Source: Alloyangia pacifica
Lineage (GTDB): Bacteria > Pseudomonadota > Alphaproteobacteria > Rhodobacterales > Rhodobacteraceae
NCBI RefSeq assembly: GCF_003111685.1
Contig: NZ_CP022191.1
Location: 124,001-188,000, forward strand
Length of the DNA stretch: 64,000 nt
Reading direction: 5' to 3'
The translations under genes were made by a program, and so were the position numbers. This document shows, in pieces, positions 28,165 to 36,468 of the stretch. The notes beneath the pieces were generated by a model that was not told where the DNA came from, ran no database searches, and was given only the letters and a program-made list of their open reading frames with translations. Numbering within the stretch: the first letter of the stretch is position 1; every line of letters starts with the position of its first letter.

Positions 28165-29810
28165 CAATCAGTGGTTTTGACCAGAAAGGCTGCGCGCTCT
28201 TCCGGGCTCACCGCGGGCTTTTGGCGTTCCTCATCGTCGGTAACGACCGGGATCGCCGCGATCAGCGCGCGGGTATAGGGATGTTTCGGGTCGGCGAAGA
28301 CCTCGGGCGTCGTGCCTTCCTCGACGATTTCGCCGCGCAGCATGATCGCGAGGCGCGAGCAGAAATTGCGCATCAGCGACAGGTCGTGCGAGATCATGAA
28401 GTAGGTCAGACCCAGCTCTTCGCGCAATTGCAGCAACAGCTCGATGACGGTCTTCTGCACCGACACGTCGAGCGCCGCCGTCGGCTCATCGAGGATCAGC
28501 ACCTTGGGCTCGGCGGCCAGCGCACGGGCGATGGCAACGCGCTGTTTCTGCCCGCCCGACAGCTCGTGCGGATACTTCGCGAGATAGGACACCGGCAGGC
28601 GCACCAACTCCATCAGCTCGGCCATGCGCGCGGCGCGCGCCGCGCCGGTCAGACCGGCGTATTTCAGCGGAAGCCCGAGGCTCTGCTTCACCGTCCGCTT
28701 GGGGTTCAGCGAAGTGCCCGGGTTTTGGTAGACGATCTGCGCCAGCGGGCGGCCGGGGTTCGGCGTGCCATCCACGGAGACGCTGCCGAAGGTGGGGCGC
28801 GACAGCCCCATCATCATCCGCGCCACGGTGGTCTTGCCCGAGCCCGACTCCCCTGCGAGGCCGAAGATCTCGCCCTCGCGCAGGGTGATCGTCACGTCCT
28901 TCACCGCGGTGAAGCGCTTGCTCTGGCGGCCGAACTGCTTGCCGAGCCCGGTGGCGCTGACGATGGGCGCCTGCGCGCTGATCTGCTGGGTCTGCACCCG
29001 AGGGCCATAGAGCGGCGGCACGGCGTCGAGCAGCCCGATGGTGTAGGGGTGTTCGGGCGACGAGAGGATCTTCGCGCAGGGCCCGGCTTCGACGATATCG
29101 CCATGCCGCATGACCACCACGCGGTCGGCCACCTTGCGGACCACCCCGAGGTTGTGGGTGATCATCAGCAGCGCCATGCCCTCTTCGGCCACCAGCGTGT
29201 TGATCAGGTTGAGGATCTCGTCCTGCGTGGTGACGTCAAGCGCGGTGCCCGGCTCGTCGGCGATCAGCAGCTTCGGCTGGTGCAGCAGCGCCAGGCCGAT
29301 GAGCACGCGCTGCCGCATGCCGCCCGAGAGTTCCGACGGATAGGCGTTCATCACCCGGTCCGGATCGGCCAGCTGGACGCGGCGCAGCACGGCGGCGATG
29401 CGGGCCCGCCGGTCGGCGCGGCTCGATTTCACCCCCTCGCGGCTGTCGGCGAAGCGCAGCACGTCGTCGAGGTGGGTGCCGATCTTGAACACCGGATTGA
29501 ACGACGACAGCGGGTCCTGCATGATCAGCGAGAAGGCCGACCCTTTCAGGGCATCGCGCTCTCCGCGCGGCAGCTCGAGCACGTTGCGCCCCTCGACCTC
29601 GATGCGGCCGGCGCTCACCGTCGCATTGCGCGGCAGCGTGCCGAGGATCGCCTTGGCGGTGACCGACTTGCCCGAGCCTGTCTCGCCGATCAGCGCAACG
29701 CGCTCGCCCGCGCCGACGGTGAGGGAGATATCGCGGAGCACCTGACGGGTCTGGCCGTAGGAGGTGAACAGGACGTCGAGGCCCTCGACTTTCAGAAGTG
29801 GGTCGCTCAT
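28164..29810 (-). CDS. Fused dual ATP-binding protein of peptide ABC transporter (DppD-DppF type)
   Basis: 548 residues with two complete ABC domains. Domain 1 has Walker A GETGSGKSV, signature [15 protein letters not shown] and Walker B LLIADEPGTALD. Domain 2 has GESGSGKTTVARMMMG, LSGGQKQRVAIARALA and LILDEPTAALDVS. A short oligopeptide-type linker (SSPEHPYTIGLLDAVPPL) follows domain 1. The gene starts one base after the dppC stop and overlaps hyuA copy 1. It energises import by the two permeases upstream. Confidence 0.95.
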   Translation of the reverse strand: MSDPLLKVEGLDVLFTSYGQTRQVLRDISLTVGAGERVALIGETGSGKSVTAKAILGTLPRNATVSAGRIEVEGRNVLELPRGERDALKGSAFSLIMQDPLSSFNPVFKIGTHLDDVLRFADSREGVKSSRADRRARIAAVLRRVQLADPDRVMNAYPSELSGGMRQRVLIGLALLHQPKLLIADEPGTALDVTTQDEILNLINTLVAEEGMALLMITHNLGVVRKVADRVVVMRHGDIVEAGPCAKILSSPEHPYTIGLLDAVPPLYGPRVQTQQISAQAPIVSATGLGKQFGRQSKRFTAVKDVTITLREGEIFGLAGESGSGKTTVARMMMGLSRPTFGSVSVDGTPNPGRPLAQIVYQNPGTSLNPKRTVKQSLGLPLKYAGLTGAARAARMAELMELVRLPVSYLAKYPHELSGGQKQRVAIARALAAEPKVLILDEPTAALDVSVQKTVIELLLQLREELGLTYFMISHDLSLMRNFCSRLAIMLRGEIVEEGTTPEVFADPKHPYTRALIAAIPVVTDDEERQKPAVSPEERAAFLVKTTD

Positions 29811-29811
29811 C

Positions 29812-30696
29812 TCAGCCCTCCATATCGAACATGTCGCGCAGACCGTCGCCCAGAAGATTGAAGCCGAGCGTGACGTAGAGAATGACCGCCCCCGGGCAAA
29901 GTACCTCCCACCAGAAGTCGGGCATGAACTGCCGTCCGTCGGCGACCATCGAGCCGAGGTCGGGAGTCGGGGGTTTCACGCCGAAACCGAGGAAGCTCAG
30001 CGTCGCGCCGAAGAGGATCACGAAGGCCGCGTCCAGCGTCGTCTTGACCGAGATCACCGACACGCAGTTGGGCAGGATCTCGCGGAAGAGGATGTGCATC
30101 CGGCCGGCCCCTGCGATGCGTGCGGCCTCGATGAAGTCCTCGGACGCCACCGATTTCGACACCGCGTAGATCAGCCGTGCATGCCAGGTCCACCACAGCA
30201 GGGTGATGGCGATCATCGCGTTCATCAGCGTGGGCTCGAGCAGGTTCGACACGGCCAGCGCCATCACCAGCGGCGGCATTGCCAGCATGACGTTGGTCAG
30301 CCCGGTGATGATCCGCTCGGTCCAGCCGCCGAAGTAGCCCGCAGCGAGGCCGAGCACCGTGCCGATCGGCACCGAGATCCCGAGCACGCCGATGACCAGC
30401 AAGAGCGAGATGCGCAGACCGAAGACGGCGCGCGAGAAGATGTCACGCCCGACCTTGTCGGTACCGAACCAGTGCGTCGCATCCGGCGGCAGGTGGCGCG
30501 CGCGGAAGTTCACCACGGCGCCCACGTCCTCTGGCTTCGGGGTGATATAGGGCGCGAGGATCGCGAAGATCACCGCCGAGAGCACGATCAGGCTGCCGAT
30601 TACCGCCGCGGGATTGCGGCTGAAGCGGTACCACATCATGTAGCTTGCGCTCAGGTCCTTGTTCGCTCCGTCCAGAGCCATCTTAACCTCGGCCAT
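29812..30696 (-). CDS. Peptide ABC transporter permease (DppC type)
   Basis: 294 residues with an N-terminal cytoplasmic segment, a first helix AAVIGSLIVLSAVIFAILA, and a six-helix BPD_transp_1 core. The EAA-like loop is visible in ASEDFIEAARIAGAGRMHIL. GTDKVGRDIFSRAVFGLRIS is typical of DppC/OppC. The start overlaps the dppB stop as TGATG. Works as a heterodimer with the protein encoded at 30696-31724. Confidence 0.95.
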   Translation of the reverse strand: MAEVKMALDGANKDLSASYMMWYRFSRNPAAVIGSLIVLSAVIFAILAPYITPKPEDVGAVVNFRARHLPPDATHWFGTDKVGRDIFSRAVFGLRISLLLVIGVLGISVPIGTVLGLAAGYFGGWTERIITGLTNVMLAMPPLVMALAVSNLLEPTLMNAMIAITLLWWTWHARLIYAVSKSVASEDFIEAARIAGAGRMHILFREILPNCVSVISVKTTLDAAFVILFGATLSFLGFGVKPPTPDLGSMVADGRQFMPDFWWEVLCPGAVILYVTLGFNLLGDGLRDMFDMEG

Positions 30697-31724
30697 CAGC
30701 GGGCCTCCTTTCGGCGCATGCGGGGATCGATGATGGCGATCAGCACATCGACGATCAGGTTGGCGACGATGAAGAATAGGCCTGACACCAGCACGACTGC
30801 CGTGACCGCGTTCAGGTCCTTCTGGAGGATCGCGTTGAGCCCGTAGGAGGCGAAGCCGCCCCAGGAGAAGACCATCTCGATGACGAAGGCGTTGCCGATC
30901 AGCGAGGCGAACTCGAGCCCCATGATGGTCAGCGGCGCGATCGACGAGAGCTTCAGCAGGTAGCGGAAAATGATCACCCGTTCCGGCACGCCGAAGCTCT
31001 GCAGCGTGAGCACGTGATCCTTGCGGCGGTTCTCGAGCATCGCCGAGCGGGTGATGCGGGTGATCTGACCGATCCCGGCCATCGACAGGGCGACGGCGGG
31101 CAGCGCGAGATGCTGCAGCGCCGAGACGAAGACGTCCATCCGCCCGGCGAGCAACGCGTCCACCAGCATCAGCCCGGTCGGCCCGCCGGCAAAGCCGAGG
31201 CTGTGATCCATCCGCCCGATGATCGGCCAGTCCCCGAAGTAGCGCGCGACCAGAAGCTGGAGCGAAATGGCGAAGAGAAAGCTCGGAATGGTCACGCCGA
31301 CGAGCGAGAACAGCCGCCCGACGTGGTCGACCCAGCGATCGCGGAAATGGGCGGTCATGACGCCGAGCGGAATGGCCACGGCGAACATGATGATCACCGC
31401 CACCAAAACCAGCTCGACCGTCGCCGGAACCGTCTGGCCAAGGTCCACCGTCACCGGCCGCTGCGACAGCAGCGACATGCCCAGATCGCCCTGCAGCGCG
31501 CGCGCTATGTAGGAGACGTATTGCACCGGCAGGGAGTCATCGAGCCCCATCTCGGTGCGCAGGGCGCTGACCTGTTCCGGCGTGGCGGTGGGGCCCAGTG
31601 CCATGCGGGCAGGGTCGCCCGGCACCACCCGGGCCAGAACGAAAATCATGATCGAGAGCACGACCATCACCAGCACGAAAGTGCCGAGTCGGGTCAGGAT
31701 CGCTAAGAACGGGTTTTGCTGCAT
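30696..31724 (-). CDS. Peptide ABC transporter permease (DppB type)
   Basis: 342 residues. First helix TFVLVMVVLSIMIFVLARVV followed by PGDPARMALGP, the DppB/OppB hallmark; a DSLPVQYVSYIARALQGDLG segment follows. The EAA loop lies around HVLTLQSFGVPERVIIFRYL. First gene of the long minus-strand operon; GGGAGG precedes the ATG at 31724. The 109-base divergent intergenic region to the regulator gene carries the presumed control sites. Confidence 0.95.
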   Translation of the reverse strand: MQQNPFLAILTRLGTFVLVMVVLSIMIFVLARVVPGDPARMALGPTATPEQVSALRTEMGLDDSLPVQYVSYIARALQGDLGMSLLSQRPVTVDLGQTVPATVELVLVAVIIMFAVAIPLGVMTAHFRDRWVDHVGRLFSLVGVTIPSFLFAISLQLLVARYFGDWPIIGRMDHSLGFAGGPTGLMLVDALLAGRMDVFVSALQHLALPAVALSMAGIGQITRITRSAMLENRRKDHVLTLQSFGVPERVIIFRYLLKLSSIAPLTIMGLEFASLIGNAFVIEMVFSWGGFASYGLNAILQKDLNAVTAVVLVSGLFFIVANLIVDVLIAIIDPRMRRKEAR

Positions 31725-31796
31725 CAGCCGGAAACCTCCCGGTTGGTCTCTTTCGGCGGACTATTCTGCAGCGTCGAGGGTTCGACAATTTGGGGC

Positions 31797-31829
31797 TGGT
31801 ATGGGTTTTGATAAAATTGGTATAGGTTT
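31797..31829. promoter_or_regulatory. Direct-repeat operator candidate for the MalT-like regulator
   Basis: Two 12-bp direct repeats, TGGTATGGGTTT (31797-31808) and TGGTATAGGTTT (31818-31829), differ at one base and start 21 bp apart (two helical turns). They lie between the divergent dppB and regulator genes. Directly repeated sites on one face of the helix fit a MalT-like oligomeric activator. The second copy ends 4 bases before the regulator start, which suggests autoregulation as well. Confidence 0.55.
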
Positions 31830-31833
31830 ATGA

Positions 31834-34209
31834 ATGTTTCTCCATCCCTCCCCGCCCGCAAGAATCTTGCGCAAAGCGCTGATCGAGCGCGTCCTGAGCG
31901 ATCAGACCGGCACGATTTTCCTGCGCGCGCCCGCCGGCGCCGGGAAATCGGCGTTGATGCGCGACGCAGCGGAACAGATGGGGGCGTCGGTCTGCGCGCT
32001 GCATACCCCGCGCGAAAGCGATGTGCAGAACGGCTGGCTGTTCTGGGATGTGCCGAGCTCGGCGCGCACCGCGCGCTTGCCGGCTCAGGTGGCGGAGAGC
32101 GTCGAGCATCTGGTGATCGCGCACCGTCCCAGCCAGAAGATCACCGGCCTTGCTCGGCGGCTCCTGCACGGCGGCACACAGACGCTCGATGCGCGCGCGC
32201 TGAGTTTCAGCGCCGCAGAGATTGGCACCCGCCTGCCCGCGGCCCTGACGCGGCGGCTGCTGGAAAGCTACGCCGGCTGGCCGGCGTTTCTGCCGCTTGC
32301 GGCAACGCCTGACCCGGACCTGGCCGCCGCCTACATCGGCGAGACCTTCCTAGCGCAGCTCTCTCCTGCGCCCACGACCCGGTTGTCGATCTGGCTCGAA
32401 GACCCAACCCCGGGCCCCGACGGCGACTGGTGCGACGCGTTGCCGCCCTTCCTTCTCAGCGTACCCGACGCCCAATCCGACCTGACCGAGGCCCTGCGCA
32501 CGGCCGTGGCCGCGCGGATCGAAACCTTCTCCAACTCCGGCTCGGTCGCCGAGGTCGCCACCGCCCTCGAGGCCGCCAACCGCCCGCTCGCCGCTATGGC
32601 GCTGCTGCTCGACCACGGGCACGAGGCCCATGCGGCGCAGATCCTTGCGCATTCCCGCGGGCTCGAGCTGATCTACGAGTCAAACCTCGACGAGTTCAGC
32701 CGGATCGTCCTGCGCTTCTCTCCCGAAGTCGTTGCGACCAACGAGACGGTGCTCTTCGCGATCACCCGAACCTTGATGAAACAGGGCGAGTTCCAGCGCG
32801 TCCGGCAGCTCGTCGCCAAGCACCTGGGCTCGGATTATCTCGACCCGCTCAAGGTGCTGTCGCGCGGGACGCGGTTCTCCTTCGCGGCGCGCCGCTTTCG
32901 CCTGAACATGATGATCAGCGAGGACATGACGCCCTCCGACGCGATGCTGCAACGGCTCGGCGAGTTCATGGCCGACTACCCGGTGGGCGACGATCAGAAA
33001 TGGGCGGCTTTCTACAACGCGCTGCTGGAATTCGAGATCCGGCGCCGGAACTTCCGCGAGGCCGAGGCCGCCGCCGCCCGTGCGCTGATCTACTTCCGCA
33101 AGATCGGGGGCCATCCGCTGCTCGAGTTCTTCATCCATCTGCACCTGACCGTGCTGCACCTGACGAACGGCGACGTCCGGCTGGCCCGCCCCGCCGCGCG
33201 CATCGCGCGAGATAAGTTGCAATCCGTCACGCATCCGGTCGAACAGGAATTCCGGATGCTGCATCTTGCCGAGGCGGCGCTGGCCTATGAGGACGGCCAG
33301 CCTCAGAAACTTGTGACCTTTGTCGAGCAGGAGTTCGACGTCTTCGCGCGTGCCGAGATCTGGCCGAGCCTGTTCCACTTCGCGATCCATTATGCGTCGC
33401 AGGCGGTGATGGACCACTACCCCGCCAGCATCCGGCCCGGCTTCCTCGACGGTCTGTGGCTGCACCTTGCCGAGCGGATGGACCTGCTGCAGGCCGTCCA
33501 GATCCGCACCGCCGCCGCCTATCAGAACGAGGGCCGCATCGGCGAAGCGGTCACCACGCTGCAGAGCCTGCGCGCCACGCAGAGTGTCCCGACCGAGGAG
33601 ATGACCCCGGCTTGGCTGGCGCAGCTCAACGACCGCAACGCCATCGCGCTGGCCATGGCCCGCCTGCGCTGCCTCGTCGAGGACCCCGCGCCTGGACCCG
33701 ACATCGACCGTCAACTCGCTGCACTCGAGAGCAACCCGAAAGCGACCTTGCGGGAAACCGTCGCGCTGAAGATCTGGCGTGCCCACCTTGCGCACAAGCG
33801 CCGCGACACCGCCGGCGCTCGGAGCCAGCTGCAGGCCGCGCTTCTGTCGGCCTCGCGGCTGGGCTGTTTCGGCGTGCTTTCCGAGCAGCGGATCTTCCTT
33901 GCGCCGCTGCTGCGCGAGGCGCGCATTCGCCAGCATCTCGAAACCGCACCGGACATACGGGCAACCCTGTCGAAATACGCCGCGTCCATCTCGACGCCCA
34001 AGGCCAAGGCGCGCGCCGGGGGGCTGACCGAACGCGAGGCCCAACTCTTGCAGCTGATTGCCGGGGGCTACCCCAACAAGCGCATCTCGCAAGCGTTGAA
34101 TATCGCGCAACCGACAGTGAAGTTTCACCTGTCCCGGCTCTACGCGAAGCTCGGAGCGAAGAAACGAAGCGAAGCTATCCAGGCGGCCAATGCACTTGGT
34201 TGGCTGTGA
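31834..34209 (+). CDS. MalT-like LuxR-family transcriptional regulator (STAND ATPase)
   Basis: 791 residues. The N-terminal P-loop is FLRAPAGAGKSALM (about residues 30-43). A long helical TPR-like middle follows, and a C-terminal LuxR HTH with GGLTEREAQLLQLIAGGYPN and SQALNIAQPTVKFHLSRLYA. Proteins of this build (MalT, AcoK) are ATP-dependent, inducer-triggered activators of catabolic operons. It is divergent from the dpp/hydantoinase operon and most likely its activator. Direct repeats at 31797-31829 are the candidate binding sites. The inducer is unknown. Confidence 0.88.
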   Translation: MFLHPSPPARILRKALIERVLSDQTGTIFLRAPAGAGKSALMRDAAEQMGASVCALHTPRESDVQNGWLFWDVPSSARTARLPAQVAESVEHLVIAHRPSQKITGLARRLLHGGTQTLDARALSFSAAEIGTRLPAALTRRLLESYAGWPAFLPLAATPDPDLAAAYIGETFLAQLSPAPTTRLSIWLEDPTPGPDGDWCDALPPFLLSVPDAQSDLTEALRTAVAARIETFSNSGSVAEVATALEAANRPLAAMALLLDHGHEAHAAQILAHSRGLELIYESNLDEFSRIVLRFSPEVVATNETVLFAITRTLMKQGEFQRVRQLVAKHLGSDYLDPLKVLSRGTRFSFAARRFRLNMMISEDMTPSDAMLQRLGEFMADYPVGDDQKWAAFYNALLEFEIRRRNFREAEAAAARALIYFRKIGGHPLLEFFIHLHLTVLHLTNGDVRLARPAARIARDKLQSVTHPVEQEFRMLHLAEAALAYEDGQPQKLVTFVEQEFDVFARAEIWPSLFHFAIHYASQAVMDHYPASIRPGFLDGLWLHLAERMDLLQAVQIRTAAAYQNEGRIGEAVTTLQSLRATQSVPTEEMTPAWLAQLNDRNAIALAMARLRCLVEDPAPGPDIDRQLAALESNPKATLRETVALKIWRAHLAHKRRDTAGARSQLQAALLSASRLGCFGVLSEQRIFLAPLLREARIRQHLETAPDIRATLSKYAASISTPKAKARAGGLTEREAQLLQLIAGGYPNKRISQALNIAQPTVKFHLSRLYAKLGAKKRSEAIQAANALGWL

Positions 34210-34377
34210 TCGGGCAAGCGCGTTTTGGCGCCTCTGCGCGCAGCCTGCGGGCGCGTCATTGGTATCGTAACCCGCACCGACCTGATCGGTGGGTCAGGCG
34301 TTCCGAGCGGGGTGACGATGACGCAGGAGACAACTCGAAGCTTGAATTCTTCCATCATTCTTGACGATGCACTGAGG

Positions 34378-35109
34378 TGGACCCCATTTCCCGGACAGGT
34401 TTCGGCGCTGCCAAGCTTGGGTGGTGCTCATGCTGCCGCCTTGGGGCCGGGGCCCTGATGGGCCTCAACCGGTGTTCTTCCCCCGAGTGCCGAATGTGGG
34501 CGCTCGGTGTTGTAGAAGGTCATCCATTTGCCGATGCCTGCCCGGGCCGCTGACCCGGTTTCGAAGGCATGGAGACCTTCACCGTTGCGTCCATCAAGGG
34601 CTGCGTGAAGCGGGGGCTGGTGAACTGGCATCAATCGTATGACTATCCGTGTTGAAAATCTCGGGCCATCCGTGAAGCCGAAAGGCATCGTCCAGCGCCT
34701 CGATGCAGAATTCGGTGTCCATCGTGTTTGAGAGCCGCCAGGACAGCACCGGGCGCGTCGCCCATTCCATGATCGCCAGGAGCTAGAGGAGCCCGCGCCG
34801 CGTAATGTCTGCGCACCAGACTTGGTTGGGGCGCTCGATCTCGCCTTCCTTCGCGGCCGCCTCCGCCTCCGCCTTGCCGGAGAAGTTCCCGGACATGCCC
34901 TCGAGCGCCTGCCGCTTCCAGGTGTTGATCAGGGTCTGATGCACGCCGTGGTTTGCCACCAGTTCGGCGTCCGTCAGCTCGCCACGGATCGCCCCAAGCG
35001 CCCCCTTCGCCTTGAACTCGGCGCCGTAAGTCGTTCGTTTGCCAGCCACGCGGTTCTACCTCGCCATCGTTGGCGGCAAGCTTAGCAGGGTGTCCGGTTT
35101 TCGGGGACA
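34378..35109 (-). mobile_element. Degenerate IS3-family element with both ends retained
   Basis: The ends are imperfect inverted repeats: TGGACCCCATTTCCCGGACA at 34378-34397, and on the other strand TGTCCCCGAAAACCGGACA at 35109-35091, both ending in CCGGACA. Between them lies a minus-strand transposase relic (34428-35049). At about 730 bp it is far shorter than an intact IS3 element (1.2-1.5 kb), so it has a large internal deletion. No clear target duplication is visible. It marks one edge of the exopolysaccharide region. Confidence 0.75.
34428..35049 (-). pseudogene. IS3-family transposase relic (OrfA joined to OrfB by deletion)
   Basis: From GTG 35049 the frame reads an OrfA N-terminus (MAGKRTTYGAEFKAKGAL, ANHGVHQTLINTWKRQALEG). 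After EGEI it jumps directly to the OrfB rve-domain piece ERPNQVWCADIT, then meets a stop codon. Further decayed OrfB follows in changing frames: LSWRLSNTMDTEFCIEALDD, then GIGKWMTFYNTERPHSALGG near the end. The OrfA C-terminus and first half of OrfB are missing and there are frameshifts, so it is inactive. Confidence 0.85.
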
Positions 35110-35184
35110 CCCTCATCCGATCGAAGACCCCGCCGACGCATCGAAGATTAAGCTTGCCAACGAAAGGGCATCCACACATGCCCT

Positions 35185-36468
35185 TCAAGGCGCGCGCGCA
35201 TCCGCCATCTCGCGAAGATGCACGCCAAGCATCAAGAGCGCCGGCCAGAACATATAGGCCTCGATCTCGAGGTTCTCTCCAAAAGAGAGCAGGATCAGCG
35301 TCATCAGAATACCCAGCGGGAGGCGACCGCGCGGATGGCGGGTTGCGTCAGCGAGGACGACCACGAGATGTGCCACCAGCGGCACGAAAAGCGCGCCGAA
35401 ACCCACCAGCCCCTTCACGAAGAGCAAACCGAACCAGGTGTGATGGCTGCCGATGGGCATGTATTCGACGAGATGCGGGCCCGGCTGCACGGTCCCGTGC
35501 CCAAACCATGGCGCCTCTTCCCGCCACCGCTCGAAGGCGATGCGTTGCAGCGCCTCGCGCACCCGTGTGCTGTCGGCGCGGGCGCCCTTGAAGGCCGCGA
35601 CGCTCGCCTGGGCGCTCGTGAGGAGCCATGTGCCCAACACCGCAAGAGATGCAGTGGCGCCAGAGAGTGCCAGCCAGGCCGCACTGCGCAGAACCAGCGG
35701 CAGCATTCGGGGCCCGATCGTGCAGGCCACCAGCCCGACGAGACCCATCCGCGATTTCGAGGCGAGGATCATGAGCAGGCCGGCCCCGACCCCCGCCGCC
35801 ATCCAGCCACGATGCCTTTCCTCGAGCGCAAAGAGCACCATGACCACGCCAAGCAGTGCCGCGAAGGGAGACCAAGGGAGATAGAACTGCCAGCGCGGTG
35901 TCCATGAGGCGGGATCATAGGTGAAGAAATAGACCGAAAAATACTCCGGCCCCGGCCCTCCGATGGCTTTCAGCGGTGAGGTGAAGATGCGTTCGGGCAT
36001 GCCAATGTAAGGCGCGGCGAGCAGCACGGGCGCGAGCACGAGCGTCCAGAAACCGATGGCGCATTGTCCGCGGATCAAGACTTCGCGGCGGATCGGCAGC
36101 ACGGCGCCCGCCAGGATGAAGAGCGCAACCAGCGCCCAGCCCTTGGCCCAGCCGATCGAGGACTTGATGGTCTGCTTGAGACCCAGCCCCCAGCCCAGGT
36201 GCCCGCCCCAGAGCGCGACCAGCATGACCAGCATGCCCGCGAGCCAGAGCCAGACCAAAGCCGGAACCGGCCCCGTTGCGCGCAGATCGGCGCGGATCGC
36301 CGGTCCCAGGTAGAGCGCCAGCACCGCCATGCCCGCGAAGGTCCAGCCCAGCACCGGACCGACCACGTAGAGCGCGCCCATCCCGTAGAACACCCATGTC
36401 ATCACCATGACGCGCCAGGCCAGGGCCTCGGGCGGGGACATGGCGTCGGGCCGGCCCCGCCCGGTCAC
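35185..36468 (-). CDS. O-antigen ligase/polymerase-like membrane protein (Wzy-like)
   Basis: 427 residues, about ten to twelve membrane helices (e.g. FAGMAVLALYLGPAI, WALVALFILAGAVLPI, LGILMTLILLSFGENL). A large periplasmic loop contains the O-antigen-ligase-type motif around WFGHGTVQPGPHLVEYMPIG followed by SHHTWFGLLFVKGLVG. The GTG start at 36468 overlaps the Wzz/Wzc-like gene stop (GTGA). It would polymerise repeat units of the exopolysaccharide made by the neighbouring genes. Polymerase versus ligase cannot be told from sequence alone. Confidence 0.78.
   Translation of the reverse strand: MTGRGRPDAMSPPEALAWRVMVMTWVFYGMGALYVVGPVLGWTFAGMAVLALYLGPAIRADLRATGPVPALVWLWLAGMLVMLVALWGGHLGWGLGLKQTIKSSIGWAKGWALVALFILAGAVLPIRREVLIRGQCAIGFWTLVLAPVLLAAPYIGMPERIFTSPLKAIGGPGPEYFSVYFFTYDPASWTPRWQFYLPWSPFAALLGVVMVLFALEERHRGWMAAGVGAGLLMILASKSRMGLVGLVACTIGPRMLPLVLRSAAWLALSGATASLAVLGTWLLTSAQASVAAFKGARADSTRVREALQRIAFERWREEAPWFGHGTVQPGPHLVEYMPIGSHHTWFGLLFVKGLVGFGALFVPLVAHLVVVLADATRHPRGRLPLGILMTLILLSFGENLEIEAYMFWPALLMLGVHLREMADARAP

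Noticed and set aside
34271..34291. Small stem CACCGA/TCGGTG after the MalT-like gene as a terminator
   Set aside because: Only 6 bp, no T-run, and overlapping alternative pairings; not convincing.
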